From NCBI GenBank assembly GCA_030054025.1, contig JASGCQ010000002.1, positions 1 to 64,000 of the forward strand: DNA of 64,000 nt. The letters are read 5' to 3'. The position numbers were made by a program, and so were the translations under genes. The notes beneath the pieces are model-generated. The model ran no database searches. It was not told where the DNA came from and saw nothing but the letters and a program-made list of their open reading frames with translations. Numbering within the stretch: position 1 is the stretch's first letter; every line of letters starts with the position of its first letter. This DNA comes from Phycisphaerales bacterium (GTDB taxonomy: Bacteria; Bacteroidota; Bacteroidia; Chitinophagales; Chitinophagaceae). Shown here one piece after another: positions 1-6,499 of the stretch.

Positions 1-502
1 CATACCGCTAAGGTAAGTAATTTTGTTTACAATTACGGACAGTCATTTAAAATAAAGTTCTTTTTTACAAGCATAATAACAATTATTTTTTTTAATGAAG
101 TTAGTGATTTGAATTACAGAATGAATTATTAGAATTCCATGATTTTGAACCTTTAGATTTGCTACCATTTAACGGCAAAAAACATAGTTTAATGACAATT
201 AATTTTAGAATTTATTTTTCTTTACCCACAAATCCAAAACAATAAAGAATTACGAATTGATATTGCATATTAATTTTCTGTCATTGAAATTTACAATTAC
301 AAATTTCAAGGTATCAAACTACTTTGTTGTATCTTGACCACCAAAATATAGAATGAAAAATAATCATAAAATGTATTTCATTGTAAAGTATTTTTATTAT
401 TTGAAAACTTCGAAGCGTATTTATATAAATAATTTAGTGGTTTTTTGAATTGTCTCACAATCTTATAGGTTTTGATATAAATTTACTATTTTAGTAAAAC
501 AT
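1..502. other. AT-rich stretch without a supported gene
   Basis: This is the region downstream (minus strand) of the first RHS fragment. It is strongly AT-rich and has stops in all frames. The longest open stretch I could read by eye is about 40 codons on the plus strand (roughly 113-241), with no start codon or ribosome binding site that I trust. The other three RHS tips are each followed at once by a small exported or anchored protein, so the absence of one here is notable: the partner may be lost or lie beyond the window edge. Confidence 0.5.
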
Positions 503-2077
503 TTAGGAAAGGCGGATACAAGTTTTTGGCGTCCTGGGCTTAGATTCACTTCCACTAGGCTTCTTATTCCCACCAGATCCCCCGCCTTTATTCCCACCAG
601 ATCCCCCGCCTTTATTCCCACCAGATCCCCCGCCTTTATTCCCGCCATATTTCGCAGGCTTATCTTTTTTGTCATCATATCTTAATCTGACAGGAGATTT
701 TTGTTTGTTTGAAGGAACTAAAGGTGATGATCCACTTTCATCTGTAGGGTCATCCAACACAACCATACTACCAGCAATTCTTTTCTCTTCTACCTTTTCA
801 GCCATTTCATCTGGTGTTGCATTGGGATTCTCAATACCTATTTGTTGACCAACAAAATTGTTATGAAGATCCATGTTCATTTGATTTTGTTTAATTTTAT
901 CTTCATCATCAAGTGCTTCGTGTGCTTTACCAAGCTTATTAGCTAAAACAAATCCAAAAGACTGAGTATTTAATGCATTAAAATAAGCATGTCTAAAGGC
1001 ATCAGCTTCATCATTATAAAAATTTGTTTTTTCGCTTTCGGTACCTGTAAATAATTCAGCAGTTTTTTGAAACGCTAAATCTCTGTTTTTTTGAAGTTGG
1101 TTGATAATATGAAAGTTGGTTGATATTACCTTCTTTTCCTCAAATGTTAGTTTTTGCCACTGGTCATATTTAGTACCTTCTAAGCCATCCATATCAACCA
1201 TCCAAATTGGATTGTTACTTGCAAATTGATAAGGCGTGAGCATTGGGAATTTACTAGTCAGAGGGTCAACAGAAAGGAAGCGCCCAAGCCTTGTGTCTTG
1301 TATTCGTGCTTCATAATTTATTGAGTTTCCAATTCCCTTCGCTTCATTATCTTTCTCTTGTCCATTAAACCCAAAACGATAATTATCTTTTTCGTCGCAG
1401 ATGGTAACGAGTACATCGCGTGGGGTGTATTCACTCAGAATATGTAGTGTCGCTCCGTAAGTAACTGCTGATAAGGGTACAAATGCCCCTGCGCCCACGG
1501 GGCTAGTGCGGTACTCTAAAAGGGTGGCGCCGCCTGCTGCTATGGCGGCGTGGTCTGTACTAAAATCTATAGAGTAGGGCTGCCCACTCGGTATCGTTTG
1601 CCAATCTTGCGGGGTGCTGTAGCGGCTAAGCCCTGCCCCTGCATATTGGCGGATACGGGCTTCTACCATCACGCCGGGGCTATGGCTGATGCTGATGCTC
1701 AGACCTTGGATGGCCTGGGCGGTATCGGGGTGCAGGTGTAGATAGCTATACACGGGCGCGGGCTCGCCTGCTAGGTCTATGCGGTATTCGGCGGCAGAGT
1801 CGGGCCCTGCGGCTGCGGTCAGTACTTTGCCCCCTATATGCTGGCTGGCTGGCAATAGGTGATAGACGTAGGGTTTTTCGGCCGCAACAGTAGCTGCTTT
1901 GGGCAGCTCATGCACATCGGGTATGCTGGGGTCGCCGTAGTGTAATACATGCCCAGTTAAAGAGCCCCAAGGAAGCGGGAAAAACTTAATAGGTAATAAG
2001 CTAAGTACATTAATACGCTTGCTGATGGTAATGCAATGTTTGGCTGTATCGCTAATATAGCGGCCGGGCATGTACAT
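503..2077 (-). CDS. RHS repeat-associated core C-terminal fragment with DUF6973-like tip
   Basis: This is the C-terminal part of a Bacteroidota RHS protein. The RHS-core hallmark FGFNGQEKDNE is at about residues 235-245, followed by the RLGRFLSVDPL box (264-273) and NNP/VDMDG, the usual hinge to a variable toxin tip. The tip (about 300-450) has DEADAFRHAYF (356-366), AHE (385-387) and MDLHNNFVG (402-410), the motif set I associate with DUF6973. That assignment is from memory. A GGGSGGNK repeat linker and the tail PKTCIRLS end the protein. The same frame stays open without an ATG to about 2200 and still reads RHS-like (GFRTFGYNANIASAQDYFPFGM), so the annotated Met is internal and the gene is 5'-truncated. 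The core is GC-rich and the tip AT-rich. No partner gene follows in the window. RHS identity is sure; the tip's activity is not known. Confidence 0.8.
   Translation of the reverse strand: MYMPGRYISDTAKHCITISKRINVLSLLPIKFFPLPWGSLTGHVLHYGDPSIPDVHELPKAATVAAEKPYVYHLLPASQHIGGKVLTAAAGPDSAAEYRIDLAGEPAPVYSYLHLHPDTAQAIQGLSISISHSPGVMVEARIRQYAGAGLSRYSTPQDWQTIPSGQPYSIDFSTDHAAIAAGGATLLEYRTSPVGAGAFVPLSAVTYGATLHILSEYTPRDVLVTICDEKDNYRFGFNGQEKDNEAKGIGNSINYEARIQDTRLGRFLSVDPLTSKFPMLTPYQFASNNPIWMVDMDGLEGTKYDQWQKLTFEEKKVISTNFHIINQLQKNRDLAFQKTAELFTGTESEKTNFYNDEADAFRHAYFNALNTQSFGFVLANKLGKAHEALDDEDKIKQNQMNMDLHNNFVGQQIGIENPNATPDEMAEKVEEKRIAGSMVVLDDPTDESGSSPLVPSNKQKSPVRLRYDDKKDKPAKYGGNKGGGSGGNKGGGSGGNKGGGSGGNKKPSGSESKPRTPKTCIRLS
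564..646 (-). repeat. Tandem 24-bp coding repeat (GGGSGGNK)
   Basis: Three full copies of a 24-bp unit (564-587, 588-611, 612-635) plus a partial copy encode an eight-residue Gly/Ser/Asn/Lys unit near the C-terminus of the first RHS fragment. The copies are almost identical, so slippage or unequal exchange is likely. A related repeat tract ends the RHS fragment at 6.4-6.55 kb. Confidence 0.85.
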
Positions 2078-2323
2078 ACCAAAGGGGAAATAATCTTGTG
2101 CGCTTGCTATATTGGCATTGTAGCCGAATGTGCGGAAGCCCTGTGCGCTAGCCGTCTGTCCCTTGTCTCTTTTTTTTATTTTCGTTTGGGTTTTGAAGGT
2201 TAGCTAATATAAAAAGGACACCTAATGCCACTTTCTATTTTTTCTCTAGTTTGTTTTTTTACCATCACTAACTCTGATACACTACCAAATCTGATACACT
2301 ACCCCCACTACCCACCAAGGCGA
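2078..2323 (-). other. Truncation joint upstream of the first RHS fragment
   Basis: On the minus strand the RHS frame stays open from 2077 back to about 2203, where a TAG closes it with no start codon. Positions about 2207-2245 (…TAAAAAGGACA…ACTTTCTATTTTTTCTCT) closely resemble 4105-4145, the truncation point of another RHS fragment, so the same foreign sequence abuts both broken cores. Two copies of CTGATACACTACC (2274-2286 and 2291-2303) lie between it and the end of the upstream small gene. No complete gene is present. Confidence 0.6.
2274..2306. repeat. Cassette-boundary motif, two tandem copies (CTGATACACTACC)
   Basis: Two near-adjacent copies of CTGATACACTACC read on the plus strand (GGTAGTGTATCAG on the coding strand). 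They lie 18-50 bp past the stop of the 161-aa anchored protein. Related copies lie at 4415-4431 and 5807-5820, in each case at the 3' end of a small gene next to an RHS tip. They could be IS ends, recombination footprints or remnants of a shared parent sequence. Confidence 0.6.
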
Positions 2324-2809
2324 CTACCTCACAATTATTGTTAAAGCTCCTATCTCATTTTTATTTTTACAATCTACAAATACCATTTTTACTGTATCAT
2401 TTGTTTTGGTATAGAATTGACCGCAACACCCAATAATTTCTTTATTATAAGGGTACAAATAACAGCATGACTCTTTTAAAATTCTATTTACTTTAGGTTT
2501 GAATTCAACATTAAGGTACCTATCCCCCTCATAATAGTTTGTGTAATGAAATACAAATCCAAAATAGTGTATTGTATATCTTTTATTAGTCCAAATCTCA
2601 AAATTTTCTTCCCAATTTTCTAACGACTTACCTGAAGGTATAACCACTAAATCGTTGGAAACAAAAATGTTTCTTTTCTTACTTTCCTGAATTGTACCAC
2701 TATTAAAACTAGTAGTATATGTAAATCTCCCATCCAATAATAATATGCTAAGAATATAATAAGAAAGTAAAAAAACAAAAAGAAAAATTAAAACAATATT
2801 GATTTTCAT
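2324..2809 (-). CDS. Membrane-anchored small protein, putative RHS-tip immunity protein
   Basis: The predicted protein has 161 residues from the ATG at 2809; an in-frame TTG at 2833 is less likely. An N-terminal hydrophobic segment (about residues 4-24) is followed by a soluble region, suggesting an inner-membrane anchor with the body in the periplasm. It is a clear paralog of the gene at 4429-4920: both share LLDG(R/K)FTY.TSFN, DLVVIPSG, ENWE…EIWTN, FHYT.YY and DTVKMVF.DC. Each paralog directly follows one of two RHS tips that are themselves paralogous (2921-4288 and 4945-5814). That matched duplication supports a toxin/immunity pair. I know no named family for it. The immunity role is inference from position, size and co-duplication. 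Confidence 0.6.
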   Translation of the reverse strand: MKINIVLIFLFVFLLSYYILSILLLDGRFTYTTSFNSGTIQESKKRNIFVSNDLVVIPSGKSLENWEENFEIWTNKRYTIHYFGFVFHYTNYYEGDRYLNVEFKPKVNRILKESCCYLYPYNKEIIGCCGQFYTKTNDTVKMVFVDCKNKNEIGALTIIVR

Positions 2810-2920
2810 AAAAAAGTTGGGATTTAAATACAAATTAATAATTATTCGATAGTATTAGACATTCATATCCAATTTTATTTTTATTCGCAATCAAATTTAA
2901 AGCACAATTACAAATTTAAA

Positions 2921-4288
2921 TTATTTTTGTATGACGTTTAAAGTTCCTGGTTCAAAAGTACTTTCAGTAACCTTACCAGAAACATCGCCTTTACTTGAAC
3001 CTTTGCTTGACCCTTTGCTTGACCCTTTTTTTGTATCTCCACCATTAGACCTTATAAGCTGATCACTTATATCAACTCCTGAATTTTTCTTTTTTATTGC
3101 ACTTTGTTTCCCTTGTGGTAGAAAATGATGTATGGTTTCACCCATAACTCCAGCTGTATATTCCCCATCATATAAGCCTCCGGCATTTAATGCTGCTTTC
3201 GGAACTGTTGTACATTGATAACCACTTAAAATTGAATAGTCTGACTTAAATACTCCTGAAGCAGCTTCCCTCATTTTGTCATCAGTAATTTTACTTGTAG
3301 CAATTTGGTAACCCTCATCATATCTTTGAATGATTTTACCATTTTTGTCTTTGTGTGAGGTTGACAGTCCCTTACCATCGTCATAGTCGTCTTTGAAAGT
3401 GTTGTATTCTGAATTTCTAAAGTCTTCAATTGTATTAAAGGGCACACCATTTGTATAATTATCATTTTTAGTTTTTTCGTCTTTAAAATCATTGTCGAAA
3501 GAATAATAACGCCACCCATGTACATCATTACCAATTAAGGCAGCTTGGTGACCTGTCGGATGAAATCCTTCCGGATCGCTTCTAAATGAATGAGAACATA
3601 AAACTATGATGTCTCTTCCATCACCATCTTTACTATAAATGGGCGAATTATCAACAAAATTATAGGGTGATAAATATGGATACTTAAACGCTAAAGGATC
3701 AACAGAAAACCATCTAGCTACTCGGCTATCATAGTAGCGTGCGCCAAAATCGAGATGTGTCCCTCTGCCAAATATATCATTATTCTTTTCTTGTCCGTTA
3801 AACCCAAAACGGTAATAATCGTTTGGGTTTTTCACAAGTTTCACTAGGCGCCAGCGGGTAATTTTTTCTTCGGTGCCAATATGCCCTGTAAATATTATTT
3901 TGCTAAAACCTCGGCCCGCAGGGCTACTGCCTGTTCCACCTGCTCCTGAACTAGCGGCCGTAGTACCGTCTTGCCCAGTGGCATGGTAGGCTAGCTTTAG
4001 ATACACAGTGCTGGTAGTAGGGGTAAAGTCTAATACATAAGTGCCTTCTATACTCATTATGCTACTGGCTATCTCGCGGGGGCGCAGCACTTGGTTGCTA
4101 TCGTGAATAATAAAAAGGACGAGTGACGCCGCTTTCTTTTTTACTATGCTAAGATACAATTCTATTCTAAAATAAACAAATAAAATACCATTATTTTTAA
4201 AACATTTTTTTACCCTAAAACCCTTACCAGTAAAGACTTTCAAGCCACCACCAACAACTTTGATACGCGTGGAGAGTTTTGAATGCAT
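2921..4288 (-). CDS. RHS core C-terminal fragment with putative permuted papain-like tip
   Basis: Residues about 62-220 are RHS core: HDSNQVLRPREIASS, FGFNGQEKNND, GARYYDSRVARWFSVDPL and the NSPIYSKDGDG hinge. Residues 1-61 are not RHS-like; they come from sequence fused at a break at 4104/4105, so the gene is a 5'-truncated remnant with a fortuitous ATG. The tip (about 225-390) has PTGHQAALIGN (His247) and GYQCTTVPKAALNAGG (Cys359). A GH motif before a later Cys suggests a circularly permuted papain-like (LRAT/YiiX-type) cysteine hydrolase, but this is inference. A KGSSKGSSKG linker ends the protein. It is about two-thirds identical in the tip to 4945-5814, and the anchored protein at 2324-2809 follows it. 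It is probably not expressed as a full RHS toxin from this locus. Confidence 0.75.
   Translation of the reverse strand: MHSKLSTRIKVVGGGLKVFTGKGFRVKKCFKNNGILFVYFRIELYLSIVKKKAASLVLFIIHDSNQVLRPREIASSIMSIEGTYVLDFTPTTSTVYLKLAYHATGQDGTTAASSGAGGTGSSPAGRGFSKIIFTGHIGTEEKITRWRLVKLVKNPNDYYRFGFNGQEKNNDIFGRGTHLDFGARYYDSRVARWFSVDPLAFKYPYLSPYNFVDNSPIYSKDGDGRDIIVLCSHSFRSDPEGFHPTGHQAALIGNDVHGWRYYSFDNDFKDEKTKNDNYTNGVPFNTIEDFRNSEYNTFKDDYDDGKGLSTSHKDKNGKIIQRYDEGYQIATSKITDDKMREAASGVFKSDYSILSGYQCTTVPKAALNAGGLYDGEYTAGVMGETIHHFLPQGKQSAIKKKNSGVDISDQLIRSNGGDTKKGSSKGSSKGSSKGDVSGKVTESTFEPGTLNVIQK
3801..4104 (-). repeat. RHS core repeat, copy A
   Basis: About 300 bp nearly identical to 7391-7708, covering the RHS segment from HDSNQVLRP to YYRFGFNGQ. 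The copies differ by scattered substitutions and a small in-frame indel in an Ala/Gly-rich stretch. Identity stops abruptly at the sequence CTATCGTG at the upstream edge, which marks a recombination or insertion breakpoint in this copy. Confidence 0.85.
4105..4150. other. Foreign joint at the 5' edge of an RHS fragment
   Basis: After the core repeat ends at 4104 the plus strand reads AATAATAAAAAGGACGAGTG and then a GCCGCTTTCTTTTTTACT-like run. It aligns with about 2207-2245 at the edge of the first RHS fragment, by eye about three quarters identical over 35 bp. The same type of sequence therefore truncates two unrelated positions of RHS cores, as expected from a mobile element end or a common recombination partner. 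Confidence 0.5.
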
Positions 4289-4414
4289 TAGAGGGTGTTT
4301 TTAGAGCCAAAAATAAAGCGAGAGAGACATTTGCCCCACTCGCTCTGATTATTCTTTCGTAAATTATTGTTGATTTTTATGCTGTTATACTTGCAAAACT
4401 AGCCACCAACAAGA

Positions 4415-4431
4415 TTGATACATTACCTCTA
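4415..4431. repeat. Cassette-boundary motif (TTGATACATTACC)
   Basis: The motif overlaps the TAG stop of the 163-aa anchored protein (4429-4431). Reading leftward, about 100 bp of non-coding sequence follows before the next RHS fragment. It matches 5807-5820 almost exactly and 2274-2306 with C for T at one position. Confidence 0.6.
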
Positions 4432-4920
4432 TCTAATTACAATAGATAATGATCCAATTACATTATCATTTTGACAATCTAAAAATACCATTTTTACAGT
4501 ATCACCAACTTTTCCATCATATTCGTTGCTTAATTTCATAATTTCATCCTTACGAGAATCCCAATAAAAGCATAAGTCTTGAAATATGCTATTGGTTCTT
4601 TTGGGTTTTAAAACAATATTGAGATGCCTGCATCCATCATAATATCTAGTATAGTGAAATAGAAACCCATAGTAGTAAACAAAAGGGTTTCTATTTGTCC
4701 AAATCTCTAAGTCGTTTTCCCAATTTTCAAATGCCTCTCCCGACGGTATCACCACTAAATCTTTTGTTACAAAAATGTTTTTTTCTTTGCTCTCTAAAAT
4801 CGTACTAGCATTGAAACTTGTTTTATACGTAAATTTTCCATCCAATAACATTATGCTAGATACATAATATGCAGATGCTAAAAAGAAAAAGAAAACTATT
4901 ATGCCTAAACGTTTATTCAT
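4429..4920 (-). CDS. Membrane-anchored small protein, putative RHS-tip immunity protein
   Basis: The predicted protein has 163 residues from an ATG at 4920. A hydrophobic segment at residues 6-24 (IIVFFFFLASAYYVSSIML) is not followed by a clear cleavage site, so it is probably an N-terminal anchor with a periplasmic body. It starts 24 bp after the stop of the RHS tip at 4945-5814, as expected for a co-transcribed partner. It is a paralog of 2324-2809, and the two paralogs accompany paralogous tips. A periplasmic immunity protein would fit a toxin attacking the cell wall or another envelope target. No family is recognised and the function is inferred. Confidence 0.6.
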   Translation of the reverse strand: MNKRLGIIVFFFFLASAYYVSSIMLLDGKFTYKTSFNASTILESKEKNIFVTKDLVVIPSGEAFENWENDLEIWTNRNPFVYYYGFLFHYTRYYDGCRHLNIVLKPKRTNSIFQDLCFYWDSRKDEIMKLSNEYDGKVGDTVKMVFLDCQNDNVIGSLSIVIR

Positions 4921-4944
4921 AATTATGCTTTTTGAGTATAAAGT

Positions 4945-5814
4945 TTAAAAACGTGGACAGTGCACATTGTTCTTAGGTGTGTGGGGTGTGTGCTTCTTTT
5001 TCTTGTCCTTGTCACCCTTATTATTAGACTTTTTGTCAAATCTTTTAAAGCTATTATCAGATCTATTCAACTGATTGCTTATGTCAACGCCAGAGTTTCT
5101 TGCGTCAATAAGCTTTTGTTTGTGCGAGGGTAATTTATACGTTGCCCCTCTTCCAGATAGAAACAACAACTCTACTGTTGAAACTTCTCCATCCTCCAAA
5201 CCAGCAGCATTCAAAGCTGCTCTTGGCACAGCTGTGCATTGATTTCCTGTAAAAATTGAATAGGAAGATTTAAATACATTTGCAGCAGCTTCCTTCATCT
5301 TTTTGTCTGTGACCGCACTGGTAGCAATTTGATATCCAATGTCATATCGTTGTATAATTTTACCATCTTTGTCTCTATTCGAAGTTGCTAAATTCATACC
5401 ATCATCATAATCTTTTTTAAAGGTGTTATGTGCAGAGTTTTTAAAATCTTCTATACTATTAAAATGTAATGACTTCGAATAATTATTATTACCATTATCA
5501 TCTTTAAAATCATTATCGTAAGAATAATAATCCCAACCTTGTACAGCATTACCTATTAATACAGCCTGATGACCGGTTGGGTGAAACGTTTCTGGATCTG
5601 GTTTAAATGGAGAGGAGCATAAAACTATAATGTCCCTTCCATCCCCATCTTTGCTATAAATTGGAGAATTATCAACAAAATTGTATGGCGATAAATAAGT
5701 ATATTTTAAGGCGAATGGATCAACACTAAACCATCTACCAATTCTACTATCATAATACCTGGCCCCGAAATCATAATGAGTTCCACGCCCATAAATCTCA
5801 ATAAATTGATACAT
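4945..5814 (-). CDS. Orphan RHS C-terminal tip with putative permuted papain-like domain
   Basis: Only the very end of the RHS core remains: EIYGRGTHYDFGARYYDSR and WFSVDPFALKY, then NSPIYSKDGDG. The start ATG-TAT-CAA lies inside the boundary motif at 5807-5820, so the first five codons are not RHS. The tip parallels 2921-4288, with PTGHQAVLIGN (His82), RDKDGKIIQRYDIGYQIATS and GNQCTAVPRAALNAAG (Cys193). The His-before-Cys order suggests a permuted NlpC/P60- or LRAT-like hydrolase; this is inference. A lysine-rich linker ends in VHCPRF. It begins 5 bp after the stop of the 167-aa gene, and the anchored paralog follows it. At 289 residues it is far too short for a working RHS protein and is best read as a stored or displaced cassette. 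Confidence 0.72.
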   Translation of the reverse strand: MYQFIEIYGRGTHYDFGARYYDSRIGRWFSVDPFALKYTYLSPYNFVDNSPIYSKDGDGRDIIVLCSSPFKPDPETFHPTGHQAVLIGNAVQGWDYYSYDNDFKDDNGNNNYSKSLHFNSIEDFKNSAHNTFKKDYDDGMNLATSNRDKDGKIIQRYDIGYQIATSAVTDKKMKEAAANVFKSSYSIFTGNQCTAVPRAALNAAGLEDGEVSTVELLFLSGRGATYKLPSHKQKLIDARNSGVDISNQLNRSDNSFKRFDKKSNNKGDKDKKKKHTPHTPKNNVHCPRF

Positions 5815-5820
5815 TACCCC
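5807..5820. repeat. Cassette-boundary motif (TTGATACATTACCCC)
   Basis: On the coding (minus) strand the motif reads GGGGTAATGTATCAA and begins at the stop of the 167-aa gene. It supplies the start codon of the orphan RHS tip that follows. It is the third site with this motif in the array. Confidence 0.6.
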
Positions 5821-6323
5821 TACCTTATTGATGAGTTAGTATATTGGCAAACAACTTTTCTATTCATATTATCATACATTACAATAATTCTAACATAATA
5901 ATTTTCGTACCTTAAAGAATAAAAGGAATAAGTAATGTTTTTTATAATTATTGGTTTTAAAATATTTAGGAACAATATGTTTTTTATATCTTTTTTTATT
6001 AATACATCTGATATATATTTTTTGTCGTATTTTATAACGAAATCTTTATTCATTTCAAGACATAGTATATTACTATCAATTGCTTTATAAACATCTTTGT
6101 AGTAGTGTTTAGGAAACATCCCAAACAATTTTATTGAATCAATTTCTGTTCTAGAAATTTTAAGAGTATATGACAAAGGATTAATTACAAAATATTCTTT
6201 GTAGATCTCAATATTATTTAGAACAAAAGAATCACTACAGCTAAATTTATATGTGTCTTTGTTTTTGCTATACGTGTTGATATAAAGAAATAAAATTACA
6301 ATTAATGATAGTATGTATTTCAT
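5820..6323 (-). CDS. Exported small protein, putative immunity protein of the metallopeptidase tip
   Basis: The predicted protein has 167 residues. It starts with MKYILSLIVILFLYINTYS, a plausible signal peptide or anchor, and the rest is Ile/Lys/Asn/Tyr-rich with no recognisable motif. It lies 77 bp downstream of the RHS tail that ends at 6401 and is very AT-rich like the other tip-associated genes. It has no visible similarity to the two anchored paralogs, which fits its different partner (an HExxH tip). The immunity role is inferred only from position. Confidence 0.5.
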   Translation of the reverse strand: MKYILSLIVILFLYINTYSKNKDTYKFSCSDSFVLNNIEIYKEYFVINPLSYTLKISRTEIDSIKLFGMFPKHYYKDVYKAIDSNILCLEMNKDFVIKYDKKYISDVLIKKDIKNILFLNILKPIIIKNITYSFYSLRYENYYVRIIVMYDNMNRKVVCQYTNSSIR

Positions 6324-6400
6324 AATATATTATTTTTATATTTAAAATTGAATAAATTTTTATATAATAATATAAAATATTTTATTTATTTGAATATTAT

Positions 6401-6499
6401 TTAACTTAGGCGAATACAAGTTTTTGGCGCTTTGGGCTTAGATCCACCTCCGCTAGGCTTTTTATTGCCACCAGATCCTCCTCCTTTCCCTCCACCAGA
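6401..6499 (-). pseudogene. Cut-off tail of the metallopeptidase RHS fragment
   Basis: Past the TGA at 6500-6502 the frame remains open for 32 codons to a TAA at 6401-6403. It encodes SGGGKGGGSGGNKKPSGG and then PKAPKTCIRLS. The tail matches that of the first RHS fragment (KKPSG…PKTCIRLS), so the TGA is a nonsense change of a GGA glycine codon within the repeat (other copies read GGA GGA GGA TCT). Confidence 0.8.

Noticed and set aside
113-241. Short open stretch on the plus strand downstream of the first RHS fragment, reading …EPLDLLPFNGKKHSLMTINF…
   Set aside because: No start codon or ribosome binding site, only about 40 codons, and no family recognised. It may be a gene remnant but cannot be supported.
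564-646. CRISPR-like regular repeats
   Set aside because: The 24-bp units are directly adjacent without spacers and keep the RHS reading frame, so they are coding tandem repeats.
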